Assembly: GCA_947444925.1 (NCBI GenBank)
Contig: CANFBW010000003.1
Coordinates: 34,956 to 98,955, forward strand
Direction of reading: 5' to 3'
DNA: 64,000 bases
Origin: Flavobacteriales bacterium
GTDB lineage: Bacteria; Bacteroidota; Bacteroidia; Flavobacteriales_C; GCA-002722245
The notes beneath the pieces were generated by a model. It had not been told where the DNA came from. It worked only from the letters and a program-made list of their open reading frames with translations, and did no database searches. Positions 27,950 to 36,714 of the stretch are shown one piece after another. Every line of letters starts with the position of its first letter. Positions within the stretch are counted from its first letter, which is position 1. The translations under genes and the position numbers were made by a program.

Positions 27950-28165
27950 ATGGACGAAATGTTTACTCAAAAAAATGCAATTGAAAAATTTGATGCCGAT
28001 CTTTACACACTTCTTGAACTTGCCGCGATGCCAAAGGGCTCTGCTGAAATCAAAGAAGTTGAAGAACCCGGTGATGATTTATTGAACAACATCATTAATT
28101 ATTCAAAAGCGTTAAGCGTTCGAAAATCCAAAATGATGGACAAGATGAGCTTTGTTTTGAATTAA
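27950..28165 (+). CDS. Small protein downstream of ECF sigma, function unknown
   Basis: A 71-residue protein, if translation begins at ATG 27950 (MDEMFTQKNAIEKFDADLY); an upstream in-frame GTG at 27902 would add 16 residues of unlikely composition. The middle (LLELAAMPKGSAEIKEVEEPGDDLLNNIINYSKAL) is acidic and helical, the end basic (VRKSKMMDKMSF). It has no membrane segment. It follows an ECF sigma gene and ends at a strong terminator, so it is probably co-transcribed and might modulate the sigma factor. Confidence 0.6.
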   Translation: MDEMFTQKNAIEKFDADLYTLLELAAMPKGSAEIKEVEEPGDDLLNNIINYSKALSVRKSKMMDKMSFVLN

Positions 28166-28185
28166 AAAATGGTTGATGTCGTTTA

Positions 28186-28221
28186 AAAGGTGTTCTGAAT
28201 AAGGGTTTTCAGAACACCTTT
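28186..28221 (+). terminator. Terminator after the small ECF-linked gene
   Basis: A perfect 14-bp stem, AAAGGTGTTCTGAA with its complement, around an 8-base loop, followed by CTTTATTTT. It separates the sigma transcript from nth, whose ATG lies 15 bp beyond. Confidence 0.85.
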
Positions 28222-28236
28222 CTTTATTTTAGCGCC

Positions 28237-28872
28237 ATGACGAAAAAAGAGAAGGCAGCGGCGATTTGTAAAATACTAGAAAAACTTTACCCCAATCCGC
28301 CTATTCCTCTGGATCACAAAGACAACTATACTTTACTGATAGCGGTTTTACTTTCAGCTCAATGTACTGATATTAGGGTAAACCAAATCACTCCAAAACT
28401 CTTTAAAAAAGCCGATAATCCATACGACATGGTCAAACTTACGATCGAAGAAATTCGAGAAATAATAAAACCATGCGGACTGTCGCCTGCAAAATCAAAA
28501 GCGATTTTCAATTTATCTCAAATTTTAATCGATACGCACAAAGGAATAGTTCCAAATACGTTTGAAGAGCTGGAGGCTCTGCCCGGTGTGGGACACAAAA
28601 CAGCTTCGGTGGTAATGATTCAAGCCTTTGGGGTGCCGGCATTTCCTGTTGATACTCACATTCATCGTTTAGCTCACCGATGGGGTTTGTCGGATGGCAG
28701 TTCTGTAGCGCAAACAGAAAAGGATTGCAAAAAACTTTTTCCGATTGAAAAATGGATTAAACTTCATTTACAAATCATTTATTTTGGGAGAGAATATTGT
28801 CCGGCACGCGGGCACGATGCGGAGCGCTGCCCAGTTTGCTCTAAATATGGCGTGAAGCTTAAAAAGAATTAG
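28237..28872 (+). CDS. nth: Endonuclease III, atypical iron-sulfur ligands
   Basis: A 211-residue base-excision repair glycosylase/AP lyase for oxidised pyrimidines. The helix-hairpin-helix LEALPGVGHKTASVV carries the catalytic Lys (K121) and VDTH the catalytic Asp (D139). The C-terminal cluster loop is unusual: cysteines at 188, 198 and 201 (C-x9-C-x2-C) with no fourth Cys, against the canonical C-x6-C-x2-C-x5-C. The loop GHDAER contains a His that could be a ligand. I believe similar variants occur in relatives, but the [4Fe-4S] cluster may be absent. ATG 28237 follows a terminator by 15 bp. Confidence 0.95.
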   Translation: MTKKEKAAAICKILEKLYPNPPIPLDHKDNYTLLIAVLLSAQCTDIRVNQITPKLFKKADNPYDMVKLTIEEIREIIKPCGLSPAKSKAIFNLSQILIDTHKGIVPNTFEELEALPGVGHKTASVVMIQAFGVPAFPVDTHIHRLAHRWGLSDGSSVAQTEKDCKKLFPIEKWIKLHLQIIYFGREYCPARGHDAERCPVCSKYGVKLKKN

Positions 28873-28899
28873 GATATTTAGCCTTCCAAAAGATACATT

Positions 28900-31050
28900 T
28901 TGAAAATTTTACTCATAACACCTCCATTTACCCAGCTCAATACGCCTTATCCAGCGACTGCGTATTTGAAAGGTTTTTTGAATACAAAGGGCATTGCAGC
29001 AGCGCAATGCGATTTGGGCATTGAGGTCATATTGACCTTGTTTTCAATAGATGGTCTGACTAAGCTTTTTGCTGAGGTGGAAAAGAATAAAAAGGTTTTG
29101 TCAGACAATGCACAACGCATTTTTAATTTGCAAAACGAATACCTCAAAACGATAGGGCCTGTCGTTTCTTTTTTGCAAGACAAAAATCCTGCTTTGGCGC
29201 ATCTCATCTGTGATGGCAGCTATTTACCTGAGGCCTCTCGCTTTGCGCAACTCGCCGATTTGGAGTGGGCTTTTGGAACAATGGGCTCTAAAGACAAAGC
29301 AAAACACTTGGCAACGCTTTACCTAGAAGATCTTTGCGATTTAATTGTGGAGGCTGTTGATCCCCATTTTGGCTTTAGCCGCTATGCCGAACGTTTGGGT
29401 AGATCTGCTTCTTCCTTTGATACTTTAGATAAGGCTTTGCATCAAAAAAACACCTTTATTGATCATTTACTACTCGATATTCTGAAAAGTAAAATGGTGG
29501 CGCTGCAACCTGATTTTGTCGCTTTTTCGGTTCCTTTTCCAGGAAATTTATACAGTGCTTTTAAATCGGCGCAGTGGATTAAAAAACATTACCCCCATGT
29601 GAAAGTTGCTATGGGGGGAGGATTTCCAAATACGGAGTTGCGCTCTCTAAGCGAAGTTCGAGTGTTTTCGTATTTCGATTTCATTACACTCGACGATGGT
29701 GAAGCGCCAATTTTGCATTTACTGGAACACTTGCAGGGAAAACGATTGCGCACTGATTTGAAAAGGACTTTCGCATTGGAAAATGGTGTTGTTACTTATT
29801 TCAATGGATCTAAAGAAAAGGATTTTTCTCAATTGGAAGTTGGCACGCCTGATTATTCAGATTTGTTTTTGAATCAATACATTTCTGTCATCGAGATCGT
29901 CAATCCCATGCACCGATTGTGGAGTGACGGACGTTGGAATAAACTCACATTGGCACATGGCTGCTATTGGGGTAAATGCACTTTTTGTGATACCACTCTG
30001 GATTATATAAAGAACTACGAGCCAAGCACCGCAATGCTTTTGTGCGATCGCATTGAGCAAATGATGGAGCAAACCGGACACAATGGTTTTCACTTCGTTG
30101 ATGAAGCGGCGCCGCCTGCTTTGATGAAAGAATTGGCACTTGAAATATTACGCCGACAACTTACAGTCGTGTGGTGGACAAACATTCGTTTTGAGAAGAG
30201 TTTTAGCAAAGATCTTTGTCTTTTATTGGCTGCATCGGGTTGCATTGCAGTGTCGGGCGGATTGGAAGTGGCTTCTGATCGTTTGCTTGAACTTATTGAA
30301 AAAGGCGTGACTTTAAAGCAAGTGGCTAAAGTGACCAGTCATTTCACGCAAGCAGGCATCATGGTGCATGCTTATTTGATGTATGGTTTTCCTTCGCAAA
30401 GCGTGCAAGAAACTGTTGATGCTTTGGAAGTGGTGCGGCAACTTTTTCAGCAAGGAATAGTGCAATCGGGCTATTGGCATCAGTTTGCGATGACGGCCCA
30501 CAGCCCGATTGGATTAAATCCCAAAGCATTTAAAGTTCGAAAGCAGGACGAAATAATAGGCGGTTTTGCCAACAACGATATTGTGCATATTGATGCAACA
30601 GGTGCTGATCACGAAGCATTTAGTGTGGGCCTAAAAAAATCGCTTTTTAATTTTATGCATGGCGTTTGCTTTGAATTTGACTTGCAAGAGTGGTTTGAAT
30701 TTAAAATCCCTAAAACTACTGTTCAGTCTAATTTTATTGCCCAAGCACTATTGGATGGTGAAGAAAAAAAAATAAAAGCAAATGCGAAAGTCGTTTGGTT
30801 GGGTGCTGCAGTGACGTTGAAACCTTCTGCTAAAAAGTCGAAGGTGGCGCTTTGTATTTCTTCAAAAAAAACTGACTTGAATTTTCAATGCAGCGCTGAA
30901 ACAGGGAAAATGATTCTTGATTTAGTGCAACGCTGTTCAATGTATAATCCTGCATTGGAGAGCTATTCAGTGTTGGAAAAAGATTTTGAAATTCTTTTTT
31001 CGCAAGCAGAAATGATGTTGTTGAAGCAGTATGGATTATTGATTTTATAG
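28900..31050 (+). CDS. B12-binding radical SAM protein
   Basis: A 716-residue class B-type radical SAM enzyme. It starts at TTG 28900 (MKILLITPPFTQLNTPYPATAYLKGFL). The N-terminal cobalamin-binding fold includes FVAFSVPFPGNLYSAFKSAQW and VAMGGGFPN (about residues 200-245) and FDFITLDDGE. The radical SAM domain begins at CYWGKCTFC: C355-x4-C360-x2-C363, one residue longer in the first gap than the classic C-x3-C-x2-C. Later motifs are GLEVASDRLLELIEKGVT and AYLMYGFPSQS. The last ~130 residues form an extra domain. Such proteins methylate or rearrange unreactive carbons. A class I methyltransferase follows 33 bp downstream, suggesting a two-step modification. The substrate is unknown. Confidence 0.88.
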   Translation: MKILLITPPFTQLNTPYPATAYLKGFLNTKGIAAAQCDLGIEVILTLFSIDGLTKLFAEVEKNKKVLSDNAQRIFNLQNEYLKTIGPVVSFLQDKNPALAHLICDGSYLPEASRFAQLADLEWAFGTMGSKDKAKHLATLYLEDLCDLIVEAVDPHFGFSRYAERLGRSASSFDTLDKALHQKNTFIDHLLLDILKSKMVALQPDFVAFSVPFPGNLYSAFKSAQWIKKHYPHVKVAMGGGFPNTELRSLSEVRVFSYFDFITLDDGEAPILHLLEHLQGKRLRTDLKRTFALENGVVTYFNGSKEKDFSQLEVGTPDYSDLFLNQYISVIEIVNPMHRLWSDGRWNKLTLAHGCYWGKCTFCDTTLDYIKNYEPSTAMLLCDRIEQMMEQTGHNGFHFVDEAAPPALMKELALEILRRQLTVVWWTNIRFEKSFSKDLCLLLAASGCIAVSGGLEVASDRLLELIEKGVTLKQVAKVTSHFTQAGIMVHAYLMYGFPSQSVQETVDALEVVRQLFQQGIVQSGYWHQFAMTAHSPIGLNPKAFKVRKQDEIIGGFANNDIVHIDATGADHEAFSVGLKKSLFNFMHGVCFEFDLQEWFEFKIPKTTVQSNFIAQALLDGEEKKIKANAKVVWLGAAVTLKPSAKKSKVALCISSKKTDLNFQCSAETGKMILDLVQRCSMYNPALESYSVLEKDFEILFSQAEMMLLKQYGLLIL

Positions 31051-31082
31051 TTGAAGTGGTGAAGGGCAAAAAAAGACAATTA

Positions 31083-31793
31083 ATGACAACTGAAAAAGAT
31101 ATTATTGGCAAAGCGTGTCGTGATTTTTTTGTAACGGAAAAAAAAGTCAATATTGTTGTAAATAGCAGTATTCCTGAAAAATCAACGATTCCGGTGTCTT
31201 ATCTTTTTCGCGACATTGGTGAAATGCCAGAGCTTGAAAAAATAGCGTTGGCGAACTGTCGCGGCAGTGTATTGGAAATTGGAGGAGGAGTGGGATCACA
31301 TGCTTTGGAATTGCAAAAAGCTAAACTTTCCGTTACTTTATTAGACAGTTCGTTGGACTGCTGTGTCATTGCCAAAGAAAGAGGTGTGCACGCGGTGGTA
31401 CACGAAAAACTCGAAAATTTTTCAGGATCTGCGTACGATACGATTTTACTGCTGATGAACGGCATAGGCATTTGCGGAAGTTTGAAAGGCTTGAATTTAT
31501 TTCTTGAAAAAAGCAAAAATATGCTGCGTTCTGGCGGCCAAATTATTTTCGATTCCTGCGATATTTTATACATGTTTGAAGATGCAGAAGGTGCTGTGAA
31601 TATTGATATGAACGCTAGGTATTACGGGGAAGTTAGTTATACGATGTCGTACAAAAGAGAAAAAGGAAATCCTTTTCCATGGTTGTTTGTTTCGGCTGAC
31701 ATCGTTGCAGTTTTAGCCAAAAAAAATGGCTACCACTTTGAGCTGCTTTATCGAGAAGAAGAAGGTATGTATTTGGGAAGATTGTTCTTGTAA
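31083..31793 (+). CDS. Class I SAM-dependent methyltransferase
   Basis: A 236-residue methyltransferase. SAM motif I is VLEIGGGVGSHALEL (about 65-79), motif II VTLLDSSLDCCVIAKERG, motif IV-like AYDTILLLMNGIGICGSL, then MLRSGGQIIFDSCDI. The core matches the Methyltransf_25 family. ATG 31083 (MTTEKDIIGKAC) follows an A-rich stretch; GTG 31056 is also in frame. It lies 32 bp after the B12-radical SAM gene, so a shared pathway is likely. The acceptor is unknown. Confidence 0.85.
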   Translation: MTTEKDIIGKACRDFFVTEKKVNIVVNSSIPEKSTIPVSYLFRDIGEMPELEKIALANCRGSVLEIGGGVGSHALELQKAKLSVTLLDSSLDCCVIAKERGVHAVVHEKLENFSGSAYDTILLLMNGIGICGSLKGLNLFLEKSKNMLRSGGQIIFDSCDILYMFEDAEGAVNIDMNARYYGEVSYTMSYKREKGNPFPWLFVSADIVAVLAKKNGYHFELLYREEEGMYLGRLFL

Positions 31794-31880
31794 GATTATT
31801 GCTTTCTTCTTTTTATTTTCAAAGGGTGCATTTCTTTGAAAACATAGCTTACATTTACCGCAAAACAAATAAAACTTATT

Positions 31881-32336
31881 ATGGACATTTTTGTAGGTAG
31901 CTTGCCTTTTAAATTAAGAGAAGATGAATTGACGCAGTTGTTTGAGAAACACGGTGCTGTATTGTCTTGTAAAATCATCATGGACAAAATAACACGTCAA
32001 AGCAAAGGTTTTGCTTTTGTGACAATGCCCAATGATGAGGAAGCAAAAAAAGCAATTGAAGAATTGAACGGTTCAGAAGTACTGGGTCGTAACATAGCAG
32101 TAAGTGAATCACAAGAACGTGGCGGATCAGGCGGCGGTGGTGGCGGTGGCTACAGTGGCGGCGGAGGCGGCGGATCGAGCGCAGGAGGAAAAGGTAAATT
32201 CAGAAATGCTGACAAGCCGAAAGGCGGAGGTGGTTTTAAACCTGGATTTGGCGGAGGAAAAGGTGGCTTCGGAGGAAAAGGTGGTGGAAAAAGTGGTGGC
32301 GGAAAATCTGGCGGAGGTCGCAGACCAAGTTTCTAA
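31881..32336 (+). CDS. RRM RNA-binding protein with glycine-rich tail
   Basis: A 151-residue cytoplasmic protein. Residues 1-80 are one RNA recognition motif with RNP2 IFVGSLPF and RNP1 KGFAFVTM; aromatic stacking residues are intact. Residues 82-151 are Gly/Ser/Lys-rich (GGGGGGGYSGG, KGGFGGKGGGKSGGG). This layout is shared with cyanobacterial and other bacterial cold-induced RRM proteins thought to remodel RNA. It is monocistronic and ends at a clear terminator. Confidence 0.95.
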   Translation: MDIFVGSLPFKLREDELTQLFEKHGAVLSCKIIMDKITRQSKGFAFVTMPNDEEAKKAIEELNGSEVLGRNIAVSESQERGGSGGGGGGGYSGGGGGGSSAGGKGKFRNADKPKGGGGFKPGFGGGKGGFGGKGGGKSGGGKSGGGRRPSF

Positions 32337-32356
32337 GCACTAACAATATAAATTGG

Positions 32357-32390
32357 CGCCTGTATTCTGAACGAGTACAGGCGTTTTTTT
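32357..32390 (+). terminator. Terminator after the RRM gene
   Basis: CGCCTGTA and TACAGGCG pair around an 11-base loop, followed by seven T. It lies between the convergent RRM and CXXCH lipoprotein genes. Confidence 0.9.
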
Positions 32391-32394
32391 GTTC

Positions 32395-32862
32395 TTATCT
32401 CGCCCACAATTTACTTGTCGATACGCCATGGCAAGTGTTACATGACGCGGTGGTCGTCATCGTTCCCATGTGTTTAGTGCCTTTAGCACCAGTCACACTC
32501 GGGTACACCCCTTTGCTGAAATCATAATTTTGAGTGTCGTAAAAATTTCCAAGTTGATCAGCAGTTAAGGTAGCAACAACAGTTCCGCCTCCATTGGGTT
32601 GCGAATACAATTTGATAATAGCATTGTTGTTGGTGTTGATCAAGGTGCTGTCGTAAACAGTGCCGGCTGCTGAGAAACATCCTTCTCCAGATCCTCCGTT
32701 CGAATGGCAAGAGATACAGTTCTTGCCCACATTGTGACTTTCTGATGCGCCAGCGCTGCTTTGCAATGATTCTCCGCATCCTCCTTCTGACTCACAAGAT
32801 GAAAGCGCCAGGATGAATAATACCAAGAGGAATACGCATCCGATAATTCTATCTTTATTCAT
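32395..32862 (-). CDS. Lipoprotein with two c-type heme motifs
   Basis: A 155-residue predicted lipoprotein (lipobox LSSC, Cys23). It carries two CXXCH heme-attachment motifs, CISCH (49-53) and CNTCH (141-145), near its ends. The middle (AGTVYDSTLINTNNNAIIKLY...VATLTADQLGNFYD) looks like a small transthyretin- or Cna-like beta domain, with KGVYPSVTG. Histidines at 43 and 131 might serve as distal ligands. It could be a diheme electron carrier held at a membrane face; function is unproven. Two more Cys (29 and 62) may form a disulfide. It converges on the RRM gene and has no obvious redox partner beside it. Confidence 0.8.
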   Translation of the reverse strand: MNKDRIIGCVFLLVLFILALSSCESEGGCGESLQSSAGASESHNVGKNCISCHSNGGSGEGCFSAAGTVYDSTLINTNNNAIIKLYSQPNGGGTVVATLTADQLGNFYDTQNYDFSKGVYPSVTGAKGTKHMGTMTTTASCNTCHGVSTSKLWAR

Positions 32863-32939
32863 AACGTGGGGTTTTGAAATAAATAGACGTGCAACTCAGG
32901 AAGTGGTTGTCTTGCCTGCTTATTTTTTTTTTGAAAGAA

Positions 32940-34151
32940 TTATCCTTTCGCCAATTTTCCGGCAATGAAGCCAGTTGTCCATGCTGCCTGAAAATTGAAT
33001 CCCCCCGTAACGCCGTCAATGTCGAGTACTTCTCCTGCGAAGAAGAGTCCGGGGCATTTTCTACTTTCCATAGTGCTCATATTGACATCGTGTAGCGCAA
33101 TGCCACCGCAGGTTACAAATTCCTCTTTGAAGGTTGTTTTACCTTCGACTTTATAAGCATCATTGTATAAAGTATTGATGAGGCGGTTTTGTTCTTTTTT
33201 AGGCAGCTCACTCCAAATTAAATCGTGCTTTATTTCAACTTTTGTCAGTAAGCTTTCCCACATGCGCGCGGTGATATCAAAAGGATTTTCGTTGCTTATT
33301 TTTTTCTTGCCATGTTTGCTTTTTGTTTCGTTAAATTTTTCACGGATGATTTCTTCGTTGGCTAGGCCAGTCCAATTCACAGTTGCGGTAAATTGGTAAT
33401 TTAAATCGTGTAAAATTCTTGCGCCCCAGGCGGAACATTTAAGTACTGCCGGACCACTCATACCCCAGTGCGTAATCATGAGCGCACCTTGCGTTTGTAG
33501 ATTTGTGCCTTGCACGCGCACTATGGCGTTAGGCGCAACAACGCCCATTAGTTCTGCCGTATTTTCTTTGGGCATATTAAAAGTAAACAGTGATGGTACG
33601 GGACTTAAAATCTCATGATCCAACGCCGCAAGCCAATCAAAACCTGACAGTTTTGGATTTCCTCCAGTGGCTACAATAACGTGTGTATATTGTGTTTCTT
33701 CGTCGTTGCAAACGAGCGTAAATCCCGCATCATTTTTTTTGATGTCACTCACTGAAATGCCAAGTTGTACTGCAATGTTGAGTTTTTGTGCCTCTCTTTG
33801 CAAGCAGTCGATAATGGTTTGCGAATCGTCGGTGCTCGGAAACATGCGATTGTCGGCTTCTGTTTTTAAAGGCACACCTCTAGAAGTGAACCAATCCACC
33901 GTATGCTTGGTGTTGAAAATACCAAAAGATTTTTTGAGGTGTTTGCCCCCACGCGGGTAGAATTCGGAAAGTTCGGCAATGGAAAAGCAGGCGTGTGTTA
34001 CGTTGCAGCGCCCGCCGCCCGATACTTTTACTTTGGCCAGTGTTTTTTGAGATTTTTCAAGTATGCTGACCTGCGCTTGTGGGAAGTGGTTTTTGCAGGA
34101 AAGTGCTGCGAAAAATCCGGCAGCTCCGCCGCCAATTACTGCTATCTTCAT
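32940..34151 (-). CDS. FAD-dependent oxidoreductase, HI0933/BaiN family
   Basis: A 403-residue flavoprotein. The FAD-binding dinucleotide motif is IGGGAAGFFAA (about 6-16), followed by SGGGRCNVTHAC, characteristic of the HI0933 family, and by VIVATGGNPKL. The C-terminal FAD site is LFFAGEVLDIDGVTGGFNFQAAWTTGF. The length is typical. Relatives include bile-acid-modifying BaiN and enzymes of unknown substrate. It is monocistronic on the minus strand. Confidence 0.93.
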   Translation of the reverse strand: MKIAVIGGGAAGFFAALSCKNHFPQAQVSILEKSQKTLAKVKVSGGGRCNVTHACFSIAELSEFYPRGGKHLKKSFGIFNTKHTVDWFTSRGVPLKTEADNRMFPSTDDSQTIIDCLQREAQKLNIAVQLGISVSDIKKNDAGFTLVCNDEETQYTHVIVATGGNPKLSGFDWLAALDHEILSPVPSLFTFNMPKENTAELMGVVAPNAIVRVQGTNLQTQGALMITHWGMSGPAVLKCSAWGARILHDLNYQFTATVNWTGLANEEIIREKFNETKSKHGKKKISNENPFDITARMWESLLTKVEIKHDLIWSELPKKEQNRLINTLYNDAYKVEGKTTFKEEFVTCGGIALHDVNMSTMESRKCPGLFFAGEVLDIDGVTGGFNFQAAWTTGFIAGKLAKG

Positions 34152-34232
34152 GCGTTAAAAGTAACAATTGCTTTTAATTCCTAATGTCGCTTCAAATAAA
34201 TAACTTTACCCTTCTTAAATAAAAACGAAACA

Positions 34233-34475
34233 ATGACAAATAATGATATCATGAAGAAGCTGCGCGTAGCTTTGAAATTAAGAGATGACGAGATTTTAGA
34301 TATCTTGAAATTGGTTGACTTTAATATCTCAAAAAGTGAGTTGGGTGCCATTTTTCGCAAAGAAGATCACCCCAATTACCAAGACTGCGGCGACCAATTG
34401 CTGCGCAACTTCTTGAATGGCTTGATTATTAAAATGCGCGGACCAATGGATAAAAAACACACTGACGATAAATAG
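34233..34475 (+). CDS. DUF1456 family protein, single repeat
   Basis: An 80-residue cytoplasmic protein of the YehS/DUF1456 family. The hallmark is DILKLVDFNISKSELGAIFRKEDHPNYQDCGDQLLRNFLNGLII. Enterobacterial YehS has two such repeats in ~155 residues; this gene has only one and ends naturally after charged residues. The function is unknown. It is the first gene of a tightly packed run, ending 6 bp before the ABC exporter gene. Confidence 0.85.
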   Translation: MTNNDIMKKLRVALKLRDDEILDILKLVDFNISKSELGAIFRKEDHPNYQDCGDQLLRNFLNGLIIKMRGPMDKKHTDDK

Positions 34476-34481
34476 AGGGAG

Positions 34482-36230
34482 ATGAAAAAAGATAAAAAAA
34501 AGGGTAAGGTGACGTTGGGTCAAGTTTTTAAAACCATTATGTGGCCACGCAGAAAGCTGCTTTTGGTGGGGTTGGTATTGATTGTGATTAGCAGATTGGC
34601 AGGTTTGGTTTTGCCAGGTGCAACTAAAGTATTGCTTGACGATATTATCCCAAACAAAGATTTTGACTACTTGAAAACAGTGTTAATCATTGTTACCATC
34701 TCCTTGGCCATTCAAGCGTCAACTTCATATATTCTTACTAAATTATTAAGTGTAGAGGCGCAGCATTTTATTTCCGTTTTGCGGGTGCAGGTGCAAAAGA
34801 AAATTTTGTCGTTGCCTATTCGCTACTTTGACAACAATAAATCGGGCGCATTGGTTTCACGAATAATGACAGATGTAGAAGGCGTTAGAAATCTTATCGG
34901 AACTGGTTTGGTGCAGTTGGTTGGTGGAACATTGACGTCGGTGGTCGCATTGATTTTGTTGATCAAGATCAGTCCCTGGATGACTTTGTTGGTTTTGGTT
35001 CCTGTCGCCATCTTTGCTTTTATCGCATTGAAAGCATTCGGAAAAATTCGACCAATATTCAAATTGCGCGGTAAAATTAATGCGGATGTATCGGGTCGTT
35101 TGACTGAAACACTTAATGGAATTCGCGTGATCAAAGGATTTAATGCAGAAGCGCAAGAAACAAAATCTTTTGAAACAGGTGTGGGTTTGTTGTTTGAAAA
35201 CGTAAAAAAGAGTCTGACTTTTACCGCTATCATGACCAGCTCATCAGGATTTTTGCTGGGCTTGGCAAGCGTAATGATAATGGGTATTGGCGGCTATATG
35301 ATCATGGATGATACCTTGACAAGAGGAGATTTTTTTGCTTTCACTTTGTACCTCGGTTTTATGATCGCCCCAATTGTTCAAATGGGTAATATTGGCAGTC
35401 AGCTTACAGAATCGTTTGCGGGACTCGATAGAACGGCTGAAATTATGGATATGGAGCCTGAAAATGATCCTAACATCCGCACCACACATTTGAAAGATAT
35501 TAAGGGCGATATCAAATTCGAGAATGTTTCTTTTGCTTATGAAGAAGGAAAGGAAGTGGTGCATAACGTTACTTTTGATGCTCCTTTGGGTTCTGTAACC
35601 GCTTTGGTTGGTACTTCAGGTTCAGGAAAATCAACCATTGCCGGATTGGCTGCTACCTTTTTAACACCTGATTCAGGTACGATAACAATTGATGGTCAGG
35701 ATTTGTCAAAAGTAGATTTAAGTAGCTACCGTCGAAACCTAGGAGTGGTGTTGCAAGATGACTTTTTGTTTGAAGGAACGATACGTGAAAATATTTTATT
35801 CCCTCGTCCGGATGCCAATGCAGAAGATTTGGATAAAGCAGTAAAATCGGCCTATGTGAACGAATTTACGGATCGTTTTGAAAACGGATTGGATACTTTA
35901 ATTGGGGAGAGAGGAGTGAAGCTTTCTGGCGGACAACGTCAGCGCATCGCAATTGCCCGCGCAGTATTGGCTGATCCGAAGATTATTATTTTAGATGAAG
36001 CGACTTCTAATTTAGATACCGAAAGTGAATCCTTAATTCAAAAGAGTTTAGCGGAGTTGATGAAAGGACGTACTACTTTTGTAATTGCCCATCGTTTGAG
36101 CACCATTCGTCAGGCAACGCAAATATTAGTGATTGAAAAAGGTTTGATTCAAGAGCGTGGTAATCATGATGAGTTGATTGCTGCGAAAGGTCGCTACTTT
36201 GATTTGTATACTTACCAAGCACGTATTTAA
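34482..36230 (+). CDS. ABC exporter, fused permease and ATPase (MsbA-like)
   Basis: A 582-residue half-transporter expected to act as a homodimer in the inner membrane. Residues 25-320 hold six membrane helices with the family's RYFDNNKSGALVSRIMTDVE and ALKAFGKIRPIFK loops. The ATPase shows Walker A GTSGSGKST (about 376), Q-loop VLQDDFLFEGTI, signature LSGGQRQ (about 482), Walker B IIILDEATSNLD, and switch His IAHRLST. It resembles lipid A or multidrug exporters. It starts 6 bp after the DUF1456 gene, and the next gene begins at the following base. Confidence 0.94.
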   Translation: MKKDKKKGKVTLGQVFKTIMWPRRKLLLVGLVLIVISRLAGLVLPGATKVLLDDIIPNKDFDYLKTVLIIVTISLAIQASTSYILTKLLSVEAQHFISVLRVQVQKKILSLPIRYFDNNKSGALVSRIMTDVEGVRNLIGTGLVQLVGGTLTSVVALILLIKISPWMTLLVLVPVAIFAFIALKAFGKIRPIFKLRGKINADVSGRLTETLNGIRVIKGFNAEAQETKSFETGVGLLFENVKKSLTFTAIMTSSSGFLLGLASVMIMGIGGYMIMDDTLTRGDFFAFTLYLGFMIAPIVQMGNIGSQLTESFAGLDRTAEIMDMEPENDPNIRTTHLKDIKGDIKFENVSFAYEEGKEVVHNVTFDAPLGSVTALVGTSGSGKSTIAGLAATFLTPDSGTITIDGQDLSKVDLSSYRRNLGVVLQDDFLFEGTIRENILFPRPDANAEDLDKAVKSAYVNEFTDRFENGLDTLIGERGVKLSGGQRQRIAIARAVLADPKIIILDEATSNLDTESESLIQKSLAELMKGRTTFVIAHRLSTIRQATQILVIEKGLIQERGNHDELIAAKGRYFDLYTYQARI

Positions 36231-36674
36231 GTGAAGTATTTATTTTACCTGTTGCCCATTTTGTGCGGTGTAGCTATTACAACGCAGGCCAGTGTGAATA
36301 GTCAGTTGCGCATAAGTATTCAAAATCCTTTTGCAGCAGCTTTTATTTCTTTTGCTGTGGGTACTGTTGTTTTATTTTTAGCAGTGTTGATTGCGCGTCA
36401 AGGTTTTCCTTCTTTTTCAGAATTGAGGGCTTTACCATTGCATCAATTTTTAGGTGGTGTTTTAGGAGCATTCTTCGTGTCGGCCATTATTTATGCGCTT
36501 CCACAAATTGGGAGTGCCAACTTGTTTATTTTAATTATCGCTGGGCAACTCATTACCTCTTTGCTTTATGATCATTTTGGGGTGATGGGAGCGGTGCAAC
36601 AAAGTATTAACGGGCAAAAAATTGTAGGGGTGCTGTTGGTGATTGCAGGTGTGTATATTGCAAATAAAAAATAG
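36231..36674 (+). CDS. YdcZ/DUF606-family DMT transporter
   Basis: A 147-residue inner-membrane protein with four or five helices. It has the YdcZ opening (PILCGVAITTQASVNSQLR, about 10-28) and FAAAFISFAVGTVVLF and IAGQLITSLLYDHFG segments of the DMT superfamily. Members act as dimers in small-molecule export; the substrate is unknown. GTG 36231 follows the ABC exporter stop without a gap, implying coupled translation. Confidence 0.85.
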   Translation: MKYLFYLLPILCGVAITTQASVNSQLRISIQNPFAAAFISFAVGTVVLFLAVLIARQGFPSFSELRALPLHQFLGGVLGAFFVSAIIYALPQIGSANLFILIIAGQLITSLLYDHFGVMGAVQQSINGQKIVGVLLVIAGVYIANKK

Positions 36675-36714
36675 TAATCGTGTTACAAGTGTAATGTTGA
36701 AATCACAAATTCAT

